Below are positions 10,106 through 19,446 of a stretch of DNA of 64,000 nt, piece by piece. Source of the stretch: Gammaproteobacteria bacterium. GTDB lineage: Bacteria > Pseudomonadota > Gammaproteobacteria > SZUA-140. The position numbers and the translations under genes are program-made. The stretch is from positions 62,001 through 126,000 of the forward strand of contig JADJQS010000007.1 in the NCBI GenBank assembly GCA_016712635.1, written 5' to 3'. Numbering within the stretch: position 1 is the stretch's first letter; each line of letters opens with the position of its first letter. The notes beneath the pieces were generated by a model. It did not search any database, had not been told where the DNA came from, and was given only the letters and a program-made list of their open reading frames with translations.

Positions 10106-12145
10106 ATGAGCGACCTGCTGCTGGAAGTCGAAGGACTGTGCACCCACTTCGAGACGCGCGGAGGCGCGGTGCGCGCGGTCGATGACGTCAGCTTCAGCAT
10201 CCGCCGCGGCGAGACCTTCACGCTGCTGGGCGAGTCGGGCTGCGGCAAGTCGATGACAGCGCTTTCGATCATGCGTCTGGTGCCGGTCCCGGCCGGACGC
10301 ATCGCCGCCGGCCGCGTGCTGCTCGGCGGGGAGGACCTGCTGCGCCTGCCCGAGGCCGCGATGCGCAGCGTGCGCGGCAACCGCATCGCGATGATCTTCC
10401 AGGAGCCGATGACCTCGCTCAATCCGGTGCTGACCGTCGGCGAGCAGATCGCCGAGACGATGCGCCGCCACCGCAGCCTGAAGGGCGGCGCGGTGACCCG
10501 CCTGGTGGTGGAGCTGCTCGACGCGGTCGGCATCGCGGATCCGGCGCAGCGCCTGGGCGAATATCCGCACCAACTGTCCGGCGGTATGAAGCAGCGCGTG
10601 ATGATCGCGATCGCCCTGGCGGGCGAACCCGACCTCCTGATCGCCGACGAGCCGACCACCGCGCTCGATGTAACCATCCAGGCGCAGGTACTCGCGCTGC
10701 TGCGGCGGCTGCAGCGCGAGCGCGGCATGGCCATCCTGCTGATTACGCACGACCTCGGCGTGGTGTCCGAGATGGCGGACCAGGTCGCCGTGATGTATGC
10801 CGGACAGATCGTCGAGCAGAGCGCGCGCGCGCAGTTCTTCGCGGACCCCAAGCATCCCTACAGCCGCAAGCTGTTCGAATCTCTGCCCAAGATCGAGAAG
10901 CGCGCCCAGCCCCTGGCCGTGATCCCGGGCGCAGTGCCCTCGCTCGCGCGCGCGTTCACCTCCTGCCGCTTCGCCGATCGCTGCGATTCCGCCTGGCAGA
11001 CCTGCCGGGAGGTCGAGCCGCGCTGGATCCGGGTATCGGACCAGCAGGCGGCGCGCTGCCATCTGCTCGATCCCGAGGTGGCGCCGCCGCCGGCGCGGGC
11101 CGCGGCGGCGGCGGCGACGGCCGCGAGCCGGCGGCGCATCGCGGACCAGACCGCGCCGCTGCTCGAAGTGACCGGGCTGAAGGTGCATTTTCCGATACAG
11201 CGCGGCCTGTTCAAGCGCACCGTCGGACATGTCTATGCGGTGGACGACGTCTCCTTCGCCATCGGCCGCGGGCGCACCTTTGCTCTGGTCGGCGAATCAG
11301 GCTGCGGCAAGACCACGATCGGAAAGTCCATCCTGCAGCTGATCCGGCCCACCGCCGGGGGCGTCAGGTTCGACGGCGATGAGCTGACCGAGCTCAGCGG
11401 TGAGCGACTGCGCCGGCGCCGTTCCGACTTCCAGATCATCTTCCAGGATCCCTTCTCGTCGATGAATCCGCGCATGCTGGTGGGCGACGTCATCGAGGAG
11501 GGCATGCGCGCGCTCGACCTGGAGCCGGATGCGGCGCGGCGGAAGGCGCGCGTCGAGACCCTGCTCGACCAGGTCGGGCTGCCGCGCGACGCCGTGCGCC
11601 GCTATCCGCACGAGTTTTCCGGCGGCCAGCGCCAGCGCATCTGCATCGCGCGGGCGCTGGCGGTGAACCCGCGCCTGCTGGTCTGCGACGAGCCGACCAG
11701 CGCGCTCGACATCTCGGTGCAGGCGCAGATCCTCAACCTGCTGCAGCGGCTGCAGGACGAGATGGGCCTGTCTTATCTGTTCATCACCCACAACCTGTCA
11801 GTGGTGGCCTATCTCGCCGACGAGGTGGCGGTGATGTATCTCGGCCGCATCGTGGAGCACGGCACGGTCGACGACGTGCTGAACGCGCCCAAGCATCCCT
11901 ACACCCAGGCGCTGCTGTCGGCGATCCCGGTGATCGAGCAGGCGACCCGCCGCGAGGTCATCCGGCTGGAGGGCGACCTCCCGTCGCCGGCCAGGCCTCC
12001 GTCGGGATGCCATTTCCACGTGCGCTGCCCCCATGCCACCGCACAGTGTCGGGCGGAGTACCCGGCGGTCACCCGCATCGGATCGACGCACACGGTGCGC
12101 TGTTTCCTCTACGAGGCGGATGCCGCCGACGAAGCCGGCTGCTAG
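10106..12145 (+). CDS. oligopeptide ABC transporter, fused twin ATPase (DppD-DppF type)
   Basis: Energises the peptide importer from the cytoplasmic side. A single 679-residue chain carries both nucleotide-binding domains that are separate genes in dpp/opp operons. Domain 1 (residues ~5-260) has Walker A GESGCGKSMT, signature LSGGMKQRVMIA and Walker B LLIADEPTTALD; domain 2 (~350-620) has GESGCGKTTIG, FSGGQRQRICIA and LLVCDEPTSALD. Each is followed by the oligopeptide-transporter C-terminal Cys-containing segment (CRFADRCDSAWQTC; CHFHVRCPHATAQC). The two halves are joined by an Ala-rich linker. Stop codon overlaps that of the convergent permease gene by a few bases. Confidence 0.94.
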   Translation: MSDLLLEVEGLCTHFETRGGAVRAVDDVSFSIRRGETFTLLGESGCGKSMTALSIMRLVPVPAGRIAAGRVLLGGEDLLRLPEAAMRSVRGNRIAMIFQEPMTSLNPVLTVGEQIAETMRRHRSLKGGAVTRLVVELLDAVGIADPAQRLGEYPHQLSGGMKQRVMIAIALAGEPDLLIADEPTTALDVTIQAQVLALLRRLQRERGMAILLITHDLGVVSEMADQVAVMYAGQIVEQSARAQFFADPKHPYSRKLFESLPKIEKRAQPLAVIPGAVPSLARAFTSCRFADRCDSAWQTCREVEPRWIRVSDQQAARCHLLDPEVAPPPARAAAAAATAASRRRIADQTAPLLEVTGLKVHFPIQRGLFKRTVGHVYAVDDVSFAIGRGRTFALVGESGCGKTTIGKSILQLIRPTAGGVRFDGDELTELSGERLRRRRSDFQIIFQDPFSSMNPRMLVGDVIEEGMRALDLEPDAARRKARVETLLDQVGLPRDAVRRYPHEFSGGQRQRICIARALAVNPRLLVCDEPTSALDISVQAQILNLLQRLQDEMGLSYLFITHNLSVVAYLADEVAVMYLGRIVEHGTVDDVLNAPKHPYTQALLSAIPVIEQATRREVIRLEGDLPSPARPPSGCHFHVRCPHATAQCRAEYPAVTRIGSTHTVRCFLYEADAADEAGC

Positions 12146-13533
12146 CCCTCGCCCTGCTGCGGTGCCCGCGCCAGTGCGCTGTGGCGCATCGAATACATGA
12201 AGTAGACCACCATGCCTAGCGCGAGCCATGCCCCGAACCTGATCCAGGTGACCAGCGGCAGGCTGGCCATCAGGTACAGGCAGAAGGCGATGCCGAGCAG
12301 CGGCGCAACCGGCATCCACGGGCTGCGGAACGGGCGCAGCAGGTCGGGGTGGGTGTGGCGCAGCGCGATGACGCCGCCGCACACCAGCACGAAGGCGGCC
12401 AGCGTGCCGATGTTGACCAGCTCCGCGACGTCGCCGATCGGAGTGAATCCGGCGATGGCGGCCATGGCCACGCCGCTGGCTAGGATGGTGCGGACCGGAG
12501 TCTTCGTCCCCGGGTGGATGCGCGAGATGCCCGGCGGCAGCAGTCCGTCGCGCGACATCGCGAGGAAGATCCGGGTGAGGGCGTAGAACAACACCAGCAT
12601 CACCGTGGTCAGGCCCGCGATCGCCCCGGCCGCGATCACCGCGGAGGCCCACTGGTGGCCGAGGCGCAGCAGGGAGTCCGCCACCGGTGAGGCGACGTTG
12701 AGCGTGTGGTAGGGGACGATGCCGGTGAGCAGCCCGGAGACGAGGATGTAGATCACGGTGCATACGGCGAGCGAGGCGATGATGCCGATCGGCACGTCGC
12801 GCGGCGGATTGACCGCCTCCTCCGCGGCGGTCGATACGGCGTCGAAGCCGATGTAGGCGAAGAAGATCAGCGCCGCGCCGCCCGCCACACCCTCCCAGCC
12901 GAAGGGGAGAAGGGGGGTCCAGTTGGCAGGGTCGACGTGGCCGGAGGCGACCGCGATGAAGACCGCGATCGCGCTGAGCTTGATCAGCACCATGGCGGCG
13001 TTGAAGCGCGCGCTGTAGTGGATGCCGACGGCCAGCAGAACCGCCAGCACCAGTATCACCGCCGCCGCGGCGAGATTGACGAGCCCCCCGTCCGCCGGGC
13101 TGCGCGTCAGCTCGACCGGCAGCGGCATGCCCATGGCGGTGAGCGCGTTGTTCAGATACCCCGACCAGCCGATGGCCACCGCCGCGGTGGCCACGCCGTA
13201 TTCGAGGAGGAGATCCCAGCCGATGATCCAGGCGATGAACTCGCCGAACCCTGCGTAGGCGTAACCGTAGGCGCTGCCGCAGCCCCCGACCGCGGCGGCG
13301 AGTTCCGCGTAGGCCAGCGCGGCGAAGGCGCAGGCGAATCCCGCCAGCACGAAGGACAGCACGATCGCCGGCCCGGCCTTGGTGGCGGCCGCGATCCCGG
13401 TGAGTACGAAGATGCCGGCCCCGATGATCGCGCCGATGCCGAGCATGGTGAGGTCGAAGGCGGACAGACAGCGCCGCAGTCCGGTGTCGCAGTACATATC
13501 GGCGTTGATCGGCTTGGTTCGAAAGAGATTCAT
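12142..13533 (-). CDS. amino acid permease, APC superfamily (cationic amino acid transporter type)
   Basis: Inner-membrane amino-acid transporter of the APC superfamily. The 463 residues form about 12 predicted membrane helices. TM1 holds the unwound substrate-binding motif (GIGAIIGAGIFVLTG, residues ~32-46) and the segment FFAYIGFDAVSTAAEEAVNP is typical of YfnA/CAT-type carriers. Substrate cannot be read from the sequence. The gene stands alone, converging on the ABC transporter operon with a 4-bp overlap of stop codons, so the two transcripts must run into each other or share termination. Confidence 0.9.
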   Translation of the reverse strand: MNLFRTKPINADMYCDTGLRRCLSAFDLTMLGIGAIIGAGIFVLTGIAAATKAGPAIVLSFVLAGFACAFAALAYAELAAAVGGCGSAYGYAYAGFGEFIAWIIGWDLLLEYGVATAAVAIGWSGYLNNALTAMGMPLPVELTRSPADGGLVNLAAAAVILVLAVLLAVGIHYSARFNAAMVLIKLSAIAVFIAVASGHVDPANWTPLLPFGWEGVAGGAALIFFAYIGFDAVSTAAEEAVNPPRDVPIGIIASLAVCTVIYILVSGLLTGIVPYHTLNVASPVADSLLRLGHQWASAVIAAGAIAGLTTVMLVLFYALTRIFLAMSRDGLLPPGISRIHPGTKTPVRTILASGVAMAAIAGFTPIGDVAELVNIGTLAAFVLVCGGVIALRHTHPDLLRPFRSPWMPVAPLLGIAFCLYLMASLPLVTWIRFGAWLALGMVVYFMYSMRHSALARAPQQGEG

Positions 13534-13773
13534 CGCGGAAGGTCCTCTGCGCAGGTTATTGATATTGTTGGGTGTCCACTGAAGCTGTGTACATCAGATA
13601 ATGACAGAATGCCCGAACAGGGCAAGCCAAGTGATTCATCCGGCGTGGCAAATCGCGCATGGGTCCTGCTGCAGCCGCAGCGGGCGCGGAGGTTTTTATC
13701 GGCATGAGCTCAGCAATGACGCGAGGATCATGGATGTATCTGGTTGATTTCTAATGCCCCGGTGCTTGCGGTT

Positions 13774-14991
13774 TCAATAGAGCAGGTCTGCATAGGGGAG
13801 CACGTCAATGGTCTGGCCGCGCCGGACCGTCTCACGCGCGGGAACGACGGCGAGGCAGTCGGCCCAGGTCGTCGAACTCAGCGCGCCCGAGCTCTGGTTG
13901 GCATGGATGCTGACGACGGACCGCCCCTCCGCGTCGCGGGCGAGCCGGCCCCGCAGGTATTCACGGCGTTCGATCGGGTTGCTGCGTTCAAAGCCGGCCA
14001 GCGCGGGCAGGGCGCGCGGCGCGAGGTCCGTCCTGCCCTGCAGCTTGAGCAGGAAGGGGCGTACGAAGATGCAGAAGGTTACGAACAGGGAGACCGGGTT
14101 GCCGGGCAGGCCGAAACAATGCGCCGCCCCGAGCGTCCCGTAGACGATGGGTTTGCCCGGCTTCACCGCGACCTGCCACAGCTCGAGCCGGCCCCGTTCC
14201 GCCAGCGCCGCCTTGACATGGTCCTCCTCGCCGACCGAGGCCCCGCCGCTGGTGAGGACGATGTCGGCCCCGTCGGCTGCCAGCGCCAGAGCGGCGGAGG
14301 TGGCGTGCGGATCGTCCGGGATGATGCCGAGGTCGTCGACCGCGCAGCCGAGGCCTGTGAGCAGCCCGTGCAGCATGGGACCGTTCGCGTTATAGGTCAT
14401 GCCGTGCGCGAGCGCGCCGCCCGGGGCGACCAGCTCGTCGCCGGTGCAGAACATCGCCGCCCGGATGGGGCGGCGCACCGGCAGGCGCGCACGGCCGAGC
14501 GCGGCGGCGAGGCCGAGGTGCTGCGGACCGAGGCGTGTGCCTGCGGCGAGCGCGAGGGCATCCCGCGCCAGGTCCTCGCCCGCGTTCCTGACGTACCCGC
14601 CGGCGCCGCCCCCCGCCGGGACGAGGATCGCGTCGCCGGAGCGCCGCACCGTTTCCTGCGGGAGTATGGCATCGGCGCCGGGCGGCAGCGCCGCGCCGGT
14701 GAAGATCCGTGCCGCGGTGCCGGGCGCGAGCGCGTGTCCGGTCGCGCCGGCCGGGATGCGCTGTGCGACGGCGAGGCGCGTCTCCCCCGCCGGAGCCAGG
14801 TCGGCACTGCGTACCGCATAACCGTCCATCGCGCTGTTGTTGGCGGCGGGCAGGTCCCTCGGCGCGCGCACTTCCTGCGCCAGCACCCGGCCCAGCGCGG
14901 CGCCGATATCGATCTCCTCGCTGCCTGCGACCGTCACGGCGCGTGCGAGCAGCAGGTAGAGGGTCTCGGCTTCGCTCCTCAGGGCGGACAT
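13774..14991 (-). CDS. moeA: molybdopterin molybdenumtransferase MoeA
   Basis: MoeA inserts molybdate into adenylylated molybdopterin, the last common step of molybdenum cofactor synthesis in the cytoplasm. The 405-residue length is normal. Motifs seen are the N-terminal LPAANNSAMDGYAVR, the central domain III block VLTSGGASVGEEDHVK, and KPGKPIVYGTLG ... FGLPGNPVS. It is the second gene of a two-gene unit with moaB, 34 bases downstream of it. The nearest neighbours give no hint of which molybdoenzyme is served. Confidence 0.95.
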   Translation of the reverse strand: MSALRSEAETLYLLLARAVTVAGSEEIDIGAALGRVLAQEVRAPRDLPAANNSAMDGYAVRSADLAPAGETRLAVAQRIPAGATGHALAPGTAARIFTGAALPPGADAILPQETVRRSGDAILVPAGGGAGGYVRNAGEDLARDALALAAGTRLGPQHLGLAAALGRARLPVRRPIRAAMFCTGDELVAPGGALAHGMTYNANGPMLHGLLTGLGCAVDDLGIIPDDPHATSAALALAADGADIVLTSGGASVGEEDHVKAALAERGRLELWQVAVKPGKPIVYGTLGAAHCFGLPGNPVSLFVTFCIFVRPFLLKLQGRTDLAPRALPALAGFERSNPIERREYLRGRLARDAEGRSVVSIHANQSSGALSSTTWADCLAVVPARETVRRGQTIDVLPYADLLY

Positions 14992-15025
14992 CGAGGCGAA
15001 GGCTCCGGGATGGCGCGGGGCGGCG

Positions 15026-15547
15026 CTATTCGCGCAGGCGCGGGCGCAGGCGGGCGAGATTGCACGGCTTGACCCTGTCGTCGAGCAGTTCGCGGATCAG
15101 GCCGTTCCAGGCGGTGCGGCAGGCGCTGGGGGATCCGGGGATGCAGAAGATGGCGGTGCCGTTGGCGATGCCGCCGAGTGCGCGCGAAAGCAGCGCGGAG
15201 ACGCCGATCTCGCGATGGGAGATCTGCCGGAACAGCTCGCCGAATCCCTCGATCTCCTTGTCGAACAGCGGGCGCACGGCCTCCGGCGTGCCGTCGCGCC
15301 CGGTCAGGCCGGTGCCGCCGGTGATGATCACGGCGTCGACGGCTTCGTCGGCGATCCAGGCGGAGACTGCGGCGCGGATGCGGTGGATGTCGTCGGGGAC
15401 GATGAGCCGGGAGGAGAGGCGGTGCCCCGAGTCCCGCAGGGCGTCCACGAGAACGCCGCCGGAACCGTCCGTCGCCTCCGTGCGCGTGTCGGAGACGGTG
15501 AGGACGGCGATGCCGAGACTGGCGGGTTGATCGGACATTGCGGTCAT
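15026..15547 (-). CDS. moaB: molybdenum cofactor biosynthesis protein MoaB/Mog
   Basis: Molybdopterin-binding protein that adenylylates molybdopterin or assists that step, upstream of MoeA in the pathway. The 173 residues carry the MoaB/Mog signature: IAVLTVSDTRTEATDGSG at the N-terminus, VDAVIITGGTGLTGRDGTPEA in the middle and TAIFCIPGSPSACRTAW near the end. Two in-frame ATG codons (15547 and 15538) are equally possible starts. First gene of the moaB-moeA unit. Confidence 0.93.
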   Translation of the reverse strand: MTAMSDQPASLGIAVLTVSDTRTEATDGSGGVLVDALRDSGHRLSSRLIVPDDIHRIRAAVSAWIADEAVDAVIITGGTGLTGRDGTPEAVRPLFDKEIEGFGELFRQISHREIGVSALLSRALGGIANGTAIFCIPGSPSACRTAWNGLIRELLDDRVKPCNLARLRPRLRE

Positions 15548-15644
15548 GCGGCGGGACGACTACCTTGCGGCCGGCGATGCGCCCATTATAGTGGGCAGCG
15601 ACCCGGTCCGGCAAAGGAGCGCCGGCGCATGTCGCGCCGGTGTC

Positions 15645-17966
15645 TCAGCCGTTGCGGTACGCCTCGGCGAGCGAGACGGTGCGCATCCTGGCCTGGCTGA
15701 GTGCGCTCTCCATCAGCGTGACCATGCCGTTTCTGATCGCCTGCTGGCGGATGTCGGCCGCGGCCGCGCCGCTTTCCAGCAGGGCGTAGATCTCCGGGGT
15801 CATCTCCAGCATTTCGTAGACCATCGTGCGTCCCTGGTATCCGGTCTGGTTGCAGCGCGGACATCCCCTGCTGCGGTAGAAGACCTCGTCCATTCCCACC
15901 CCGAGCGCCTGGCGCATATCCGCCGGTGCGTCCTCGACCTCCAGGCAGTGGCAGCAATTCAGCCGCAGCGCGCGCTGGGCGAGCACGCAGGGGAGCGATG
16001 CCTTGAGCCGGCGCGGCTGGATTCCCATCCGCGTCAGCTTCAGGACCGCTTCCACGGTGTTGTCGGCGTGCAGCTTTCCCAGCACCAGGTGCTTGCCGAG
16101 CGCGGTGTCGATGGCGCACACCGCGGTCTCCCCGTCGCGCAGCTCCCCGAACATGACGACATCCGTGTTCCTGAGATCCATGTGTTTGACGAGGGCCGCG
16201 TAGCTGGCCCCGGCGCCGCGCTCGAGCTGCACCTGGTCGATGCCGGTGAGGTGGTGGCTGATGGGATCTTCCAGTGTCAGGATGCGCAGATTCTGCGTCT
16301 TCAGGGCGAGCATGGCGGCGTACAGCGTTGCGGATTTGTCCGAGCCTTCAGGACCCGTGACCAGCACCATGGAGTAGGTCTTGTTGAGCTCCTCCATGAA
16401 TACGAATTCGTCCCGCGTGTTCAGGCCGAGATTGTTGAGCGTGCGCAGGCGCGTGCTGGTATTGAGCAGGTGGATCACCGCTTCGGCGCCGTCGGCGCCG
16501 TCCATCAGGGCGATGCGCAGTTCGTAGATGAGATCCTCGTTGACGATCGAGGCGCGGCCGTGCTGGGCGCCGCGGGTCTTGTGCAGGTCCATCCCGCCCA
16601 TGGTCTTGAGCCGGTCCACCACCTTCGGATAGAGCACCTTGCTGAAGCGACGGATCGGGATCAGCGCGCCGTCAATGCGGAACAGCAGCTCGACGTAGTC
16701 CCGCTTCGGCGCGAAGTGAATGTCCACCGCGTTGCGCTGAATGGCGTCGAGGAGCGTGTTGTCCACGAAGCTGATGATGGGCTTGACGCTGTCGGCGGCG
16801 CCGTGTTCCGCGATCTTTTCCGGTCGCGGGGGTGGCGGTTCCGCCGCCGTGACCGCGGGTGCCGGCGCGGCCGGCGCCGTCACGGCGCCGTAATACTTGC
16901 CGAGCGCCCAGTTGATGTCCTCGCGGGTGGCAATGGTCGGCTCGATGGTGAAGCGGGTGATGAAACGCAGGAGCGTAAGCGCCTCGGTGTTGGCGGGGTC
17001 GTCCATCGCCACGACCAGGCGGTTCTGATGGATCACGAGCGGGACCAGCATGTATTTCTGCGCCACGTCCGCCGGCACCAGGCTGAGGCATTCGAAGTCG
17101 ATGTAGAAGTTGCGCAGCAGCACGAACGGCAGGCTGAACTTGTGGGCCAGGGTACGGTAGATGTCGTGGGCGGACACCGTTCCCATGCGGACGAGGATCT
17201 CGCCGAGTTTCTGCGACCGGTCCTGCTGCTGCGTCTTCAACGCCGCCTCGAGCTGCTCGGCGGTGATGATGCCGGCCTCCACCAGCATGGCGCCGATCTG
17301 CTTGGATCCGAGCAGGTTGCCGCCGGACTGCCCCGCCTGTTTGTCGAGGGCCTGTTCGAGCTGGATCGAGTTGAGCGCCAGTCCGCTGGTCTTGCTGTCC
17401 GTCTTGCGCCGTTTCAGCGCGGGCTTCTTGTCGGCCGCCGGTTCGGACTTGCGCGCCCTGGCGCCGCCATGCGCATGCACGGTGGCGGGTTTGCTCTCGC
17501 CGATATTGTATTTCTTAACGACCTGGGCCGGGATGAAGATGCGGCTGATGTATGCGCTGCCGACCAGTTGAAACAGGTGCAGGCCGATCTCGTCGACAAA
17601 GGAACCGCGGGTGCGTCCGGTGAGGAAACGTCCATCGACGAACGTGACATGAAAATCCTCCACCGCGCGCGGCATCGACACGTCGCCGGCGTGCTCTTCC
17701 ATCAGGGGATGCTTGGCGGTGTTGGTCGGATGTTTGTTGATGAAGTTCAGCTGGCGCAGGTCGGAAAATTTGATGATGGAGCGCCCCTTTTCACTGCCTT
17801 GCAGGGTGAGGACCGCCTGCGGACCGTCGAGGGTGACCAGGCGCCCGGTGATGGTCTTGCCGTTCATCAGGGTAGCCGCCACCGGCGCGTTCAGCAGATT
17901 GCCTTCCGCCACCGTGGAACGCAGCGGAGAAACAGGGAGGTCGATCACATGGCTGGGGCTGCTCAT
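15645..17966 (-). CDS. GspE/PilB-like secretion ATPase homologue with N-terminal extension and altered P-loop
   Basis: Relative of the hexameric ATPases that drive type II secretion and type IV pili. The 773 residues are ~200 more than GspE/PilB. Residues ~25-165 hold two similar beta-rich segments (ATLMNGKTITGRLVTLDG and VTFVDGRFLTGRTRGSF), apparently a duplicated small-barrel module; a Lys-rich linker follows, then a T2SSE_N-like domain (~210-360) and the ATPase core. Core motifs are uneven: Walker A reads GPEGSDKS (residues 538-545), Asp replacing the glycine before the lysine; the expected GE/R arginine region reads ADGAEAVIHLLN; EDP, the FGELRD Asp/Glu box, HLVLGKLHA and the zinc Cys pairs (CCHC ... 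CPRC) remain. No other secretion or pilus gene is nearby. I infer a weak or non-catalytic ATPase, possibly a nucleotide or c-di-GMP sensor; family membership is secure, role is not. Confidence 0.85.
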   Translation of the reverse strand: MSSPSHVIDLPVSPLRSTVAEGNLLNAPVAATLMNGKTITGRLVTLDGPQAVLTLQGSEKGRSIIKFSDLRQLNFINKHPTNTAKHPLMEEHAGDVSMPRAVEDFHVTFVDGRFLTGRTRGSFVDEIGLHLFQLVGSAYISRIFIPAQVVKKYNIGESKPATVHAHGGARARKSEPAADKKPALKRRKTDSKTSGLALNSIQLEQALDKQAGQSGGNLLGSKQIGAMLVEAGIITAEQLEAALKTQQQDRSQKLGEILVRMGTVSAHDIYRTLAHKFSLPFVLLRNFYIDFECLSLVPADVAQKYMLVPLVIHQNRLVVAMDDPANTEALTLLRFITRFTIEPTIATREDINWALGKYYGAVTAPAAPAPAVTAAEPPPPRPEKIAEHGAADSVKPIISFVDNTLLDAIQRNAVDIHFAPKRDYVELLFRIDGALIPIRRFSKVLYPKVVDRLKTMGGMDLHKTRGAQHGRASIVNEDLIYELRIALMDGADGAEAVIHLLNTSTRLRTLNNLGLNTRDEFVFMEELNKTYSMVLVTGPEGSDKSATLYAAMLALKTQNLRILTLEDPISHHLTGIDQVQLERGAGASYAALVKHMDLRNTDVVMFGELRDGETAVCAIDTALGKHLVLGKLHADNTVEAVLKLTRMGIQPRRLKASLPCVLAQRALRLNCCHCLEVEDAPADMRQALGVGMDEVFYRSRGCPRCNQTGYQGRTMVYEMLEMTPEIYALLESGAAAADIRQQAIRNGMVTLMESALSQARMRTVSLAEAYRNG

Positions 17967-18156
17967 CGTTCAGCATCCTATTGTTATTAATAAATATTCC
18001 GTCTTCCTGCGGGTCCGCATGGGCAGCGGGTCGGCACAGGTTCTCGGGCTACGACTTTTGTATCGGCAGGAGGGGAGTAGAGATAAAACCTCGGGGTAAA
18101 TCGCGCGTGCGCCGTCATCGCGGTGAATACGGCGGCCGCGAACCCGTAATTCCGGC

Positions 18157-19446
18157 TCAATGTCTGAACAGGGTATTGCCGAGTCCGAGCAGGCGCGACA
18201 CGATGTTTCCGCGGAACTGGGTCAGGTCGATGCCGTAGGCGCCGTCCGGCAGGCTTTGGCGGATGTCGACGGGATTGCCGTCGCCGTCCGAGGTGTAGAC
18301 CAGGAGGTCGATCTCGGCCGCCTTCTTCACCGGCTGCTTGTCACGGTCGAGGATCAGCATGATCTTGGGGCGCAGGCGGCGGTCAGCGTTCTGCTCGGTG
18401 ATGATGCCGATCTCGCCGGTGCTGAGTTCGATCAGCGTGCCGGTGGGATAGATGCCGATGGCCTGGATGAACTCCTCGACCAGTTCGGTCTGGAATTCCT
18501 CGTCGCGCATATTGTGCAGCAGGGCCATGGCCGCCGCCGGCGACAGCGCCTCTTCGTCATAGCGCGGGGCGGTGACGGAGTCGTAGAAGTCGACGATGCC
18601 GGCGATCTTGCCGAGCAGGGGGATCTGGTTGCCGCGCAGCCCCTTGGGGAAGCCGCTGCCGTTGTAGCGCTCGTGATGCGTGCGCACGGTCCACAGGGTA
18701 TCCTCGTTGATTCCCTGAATGCCCTTCAGTATCTCCACGCTATACTCGACGTGCTTCTTCATGACTTCGAGTTCTTCCGCCGTCAGGCGTTCCTTTTTGG
18801 TCAGGATCTCGGTCGGCAGGCGCGTATAGCCGACTTCCGACAGCAGCACGCCCATGGCGAGATTCTCCAGGCGTTCCTTGCGCAGGCCGAGGTGGCGGCC
18901 GAAGGAGATCGCCCAGACTGAAGAGCGCACGCAGTGGCCGTAGGTGTAGGTGTCCTTGTCCCGGACGCGGGCGATCCAGACCGATGCATCGGGATTGCGC
19001 AGGATGCTGTCCACCATCCTGTTTGCCACCTTGCGCGTCGCCGGGATGTTCGCGGGCCTGCCGCTTGCGATCTGATTCATCACGCTGTCGACTGCGGCGG
19101 CCACGTCGCGATGGAGATTGCCGGCAGTGGAGATTTCCTGCTTGATGCTTCTGGTCCTGGGATAGCTTGACTCGTTGGTCTTGAGGTTGACGTAGGCACG
19201 CGGTTCCCTGGGTCCCGATCGGGCGGGTTTGCGCTTCGGGTTCGTCGCCACCTCGACCTTGCTTTTGACCACGTCGATGTAGACGTATCTGCAATAGCTG
19301 CCGAGCGTGCGGATCTCGTTGAAATTCTTGATGTGGAAGCCCTGGATCGGGAACGGGGTGCCGATCCAGGGCCGGTCGAGGCGGGTGACGTACATGCCGA
19401 TCACGAGATCCTGCACATTGACCCTTTCCTGTGTGAATTCAACCAT
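18157..19446 (-). CDS. DUF3391/HD-GYP domain protein with altered catalytic HD pair
   Basis: HD-GYP proteins hydrolyse cyclic di-GMP. I chose ATG 19446 (429 residues), where the conserved DUF3391 N-terminal domain begins (VQDLVIGMYVTRLDRPWIG); the frame is open to 19671 but that part looks like leader. In the HD-GYP core (residues ~160-370) the first His (H171), the HxxxS/T-type H232, HH at 257-258 and the GYP loop (GSGFPKGL) are present, but the metal-binding HD of the LLHDIGK motif is replaced by Ser-Glu (LLSEVGYTRLP, 203-204). The family's enzymes need that pair for the dinuclear metal site, so this protein is probably a non-hydrolytic receptor or regulator. It is on the same strand as the GspE-like gene, which follows 190 bases downstream. 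Confidence 0.87.
   Translation of the reverse strand: MVEFTQERVNVQDLVIGMYVTRLDRPWIGTPFPIQGFHIKNFNEIRTLGSYCRYVYIDVVKSKVEVATNPKRKPARSGPREPRAYVNLKTNESSYPRTRSIKQEISTAGNLHRDVAAAVDSVMNQIASGRPANIPATRKVANRMVDSILRNPDASVWIARVRDKDTYTYGHCVRSSVWAISFGRHLGLRKERLENLAMGVLLSEVGYTRLPTEILTKKERLTAEELEVMKKHVEYSVEILKGIQGINEDTLWTVRTHHERYNGSGFPKGLRGNQIPLLGKIAGIVDFYDSVTAPRYDEEALSPAAAMALLHNMRDEEFQTELVEEFIQAIGIYPTGTLIELSTGEIGIITEQNADRRLRPKIMLILDRDKQPVKKAAEIDLLVYTSDGDGNPVDIRQSLPDGAYGIDLTQFRGNIVSRLLGLGNTLFRH

Noticed and set aside
15645..17966. Type II secretion or type IV pilus operon
   Set aside because: Only the ATPase-like gene is present; no GspF, pilin or secretin gene is nearby.
15546..17990. 814-codon plus-strand frame
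   Set aside because: Lies opposite moaB's end and the GspE-like gene, whose motifs are clear; the product is Val/Gly/His-rich with no recognisable domain.
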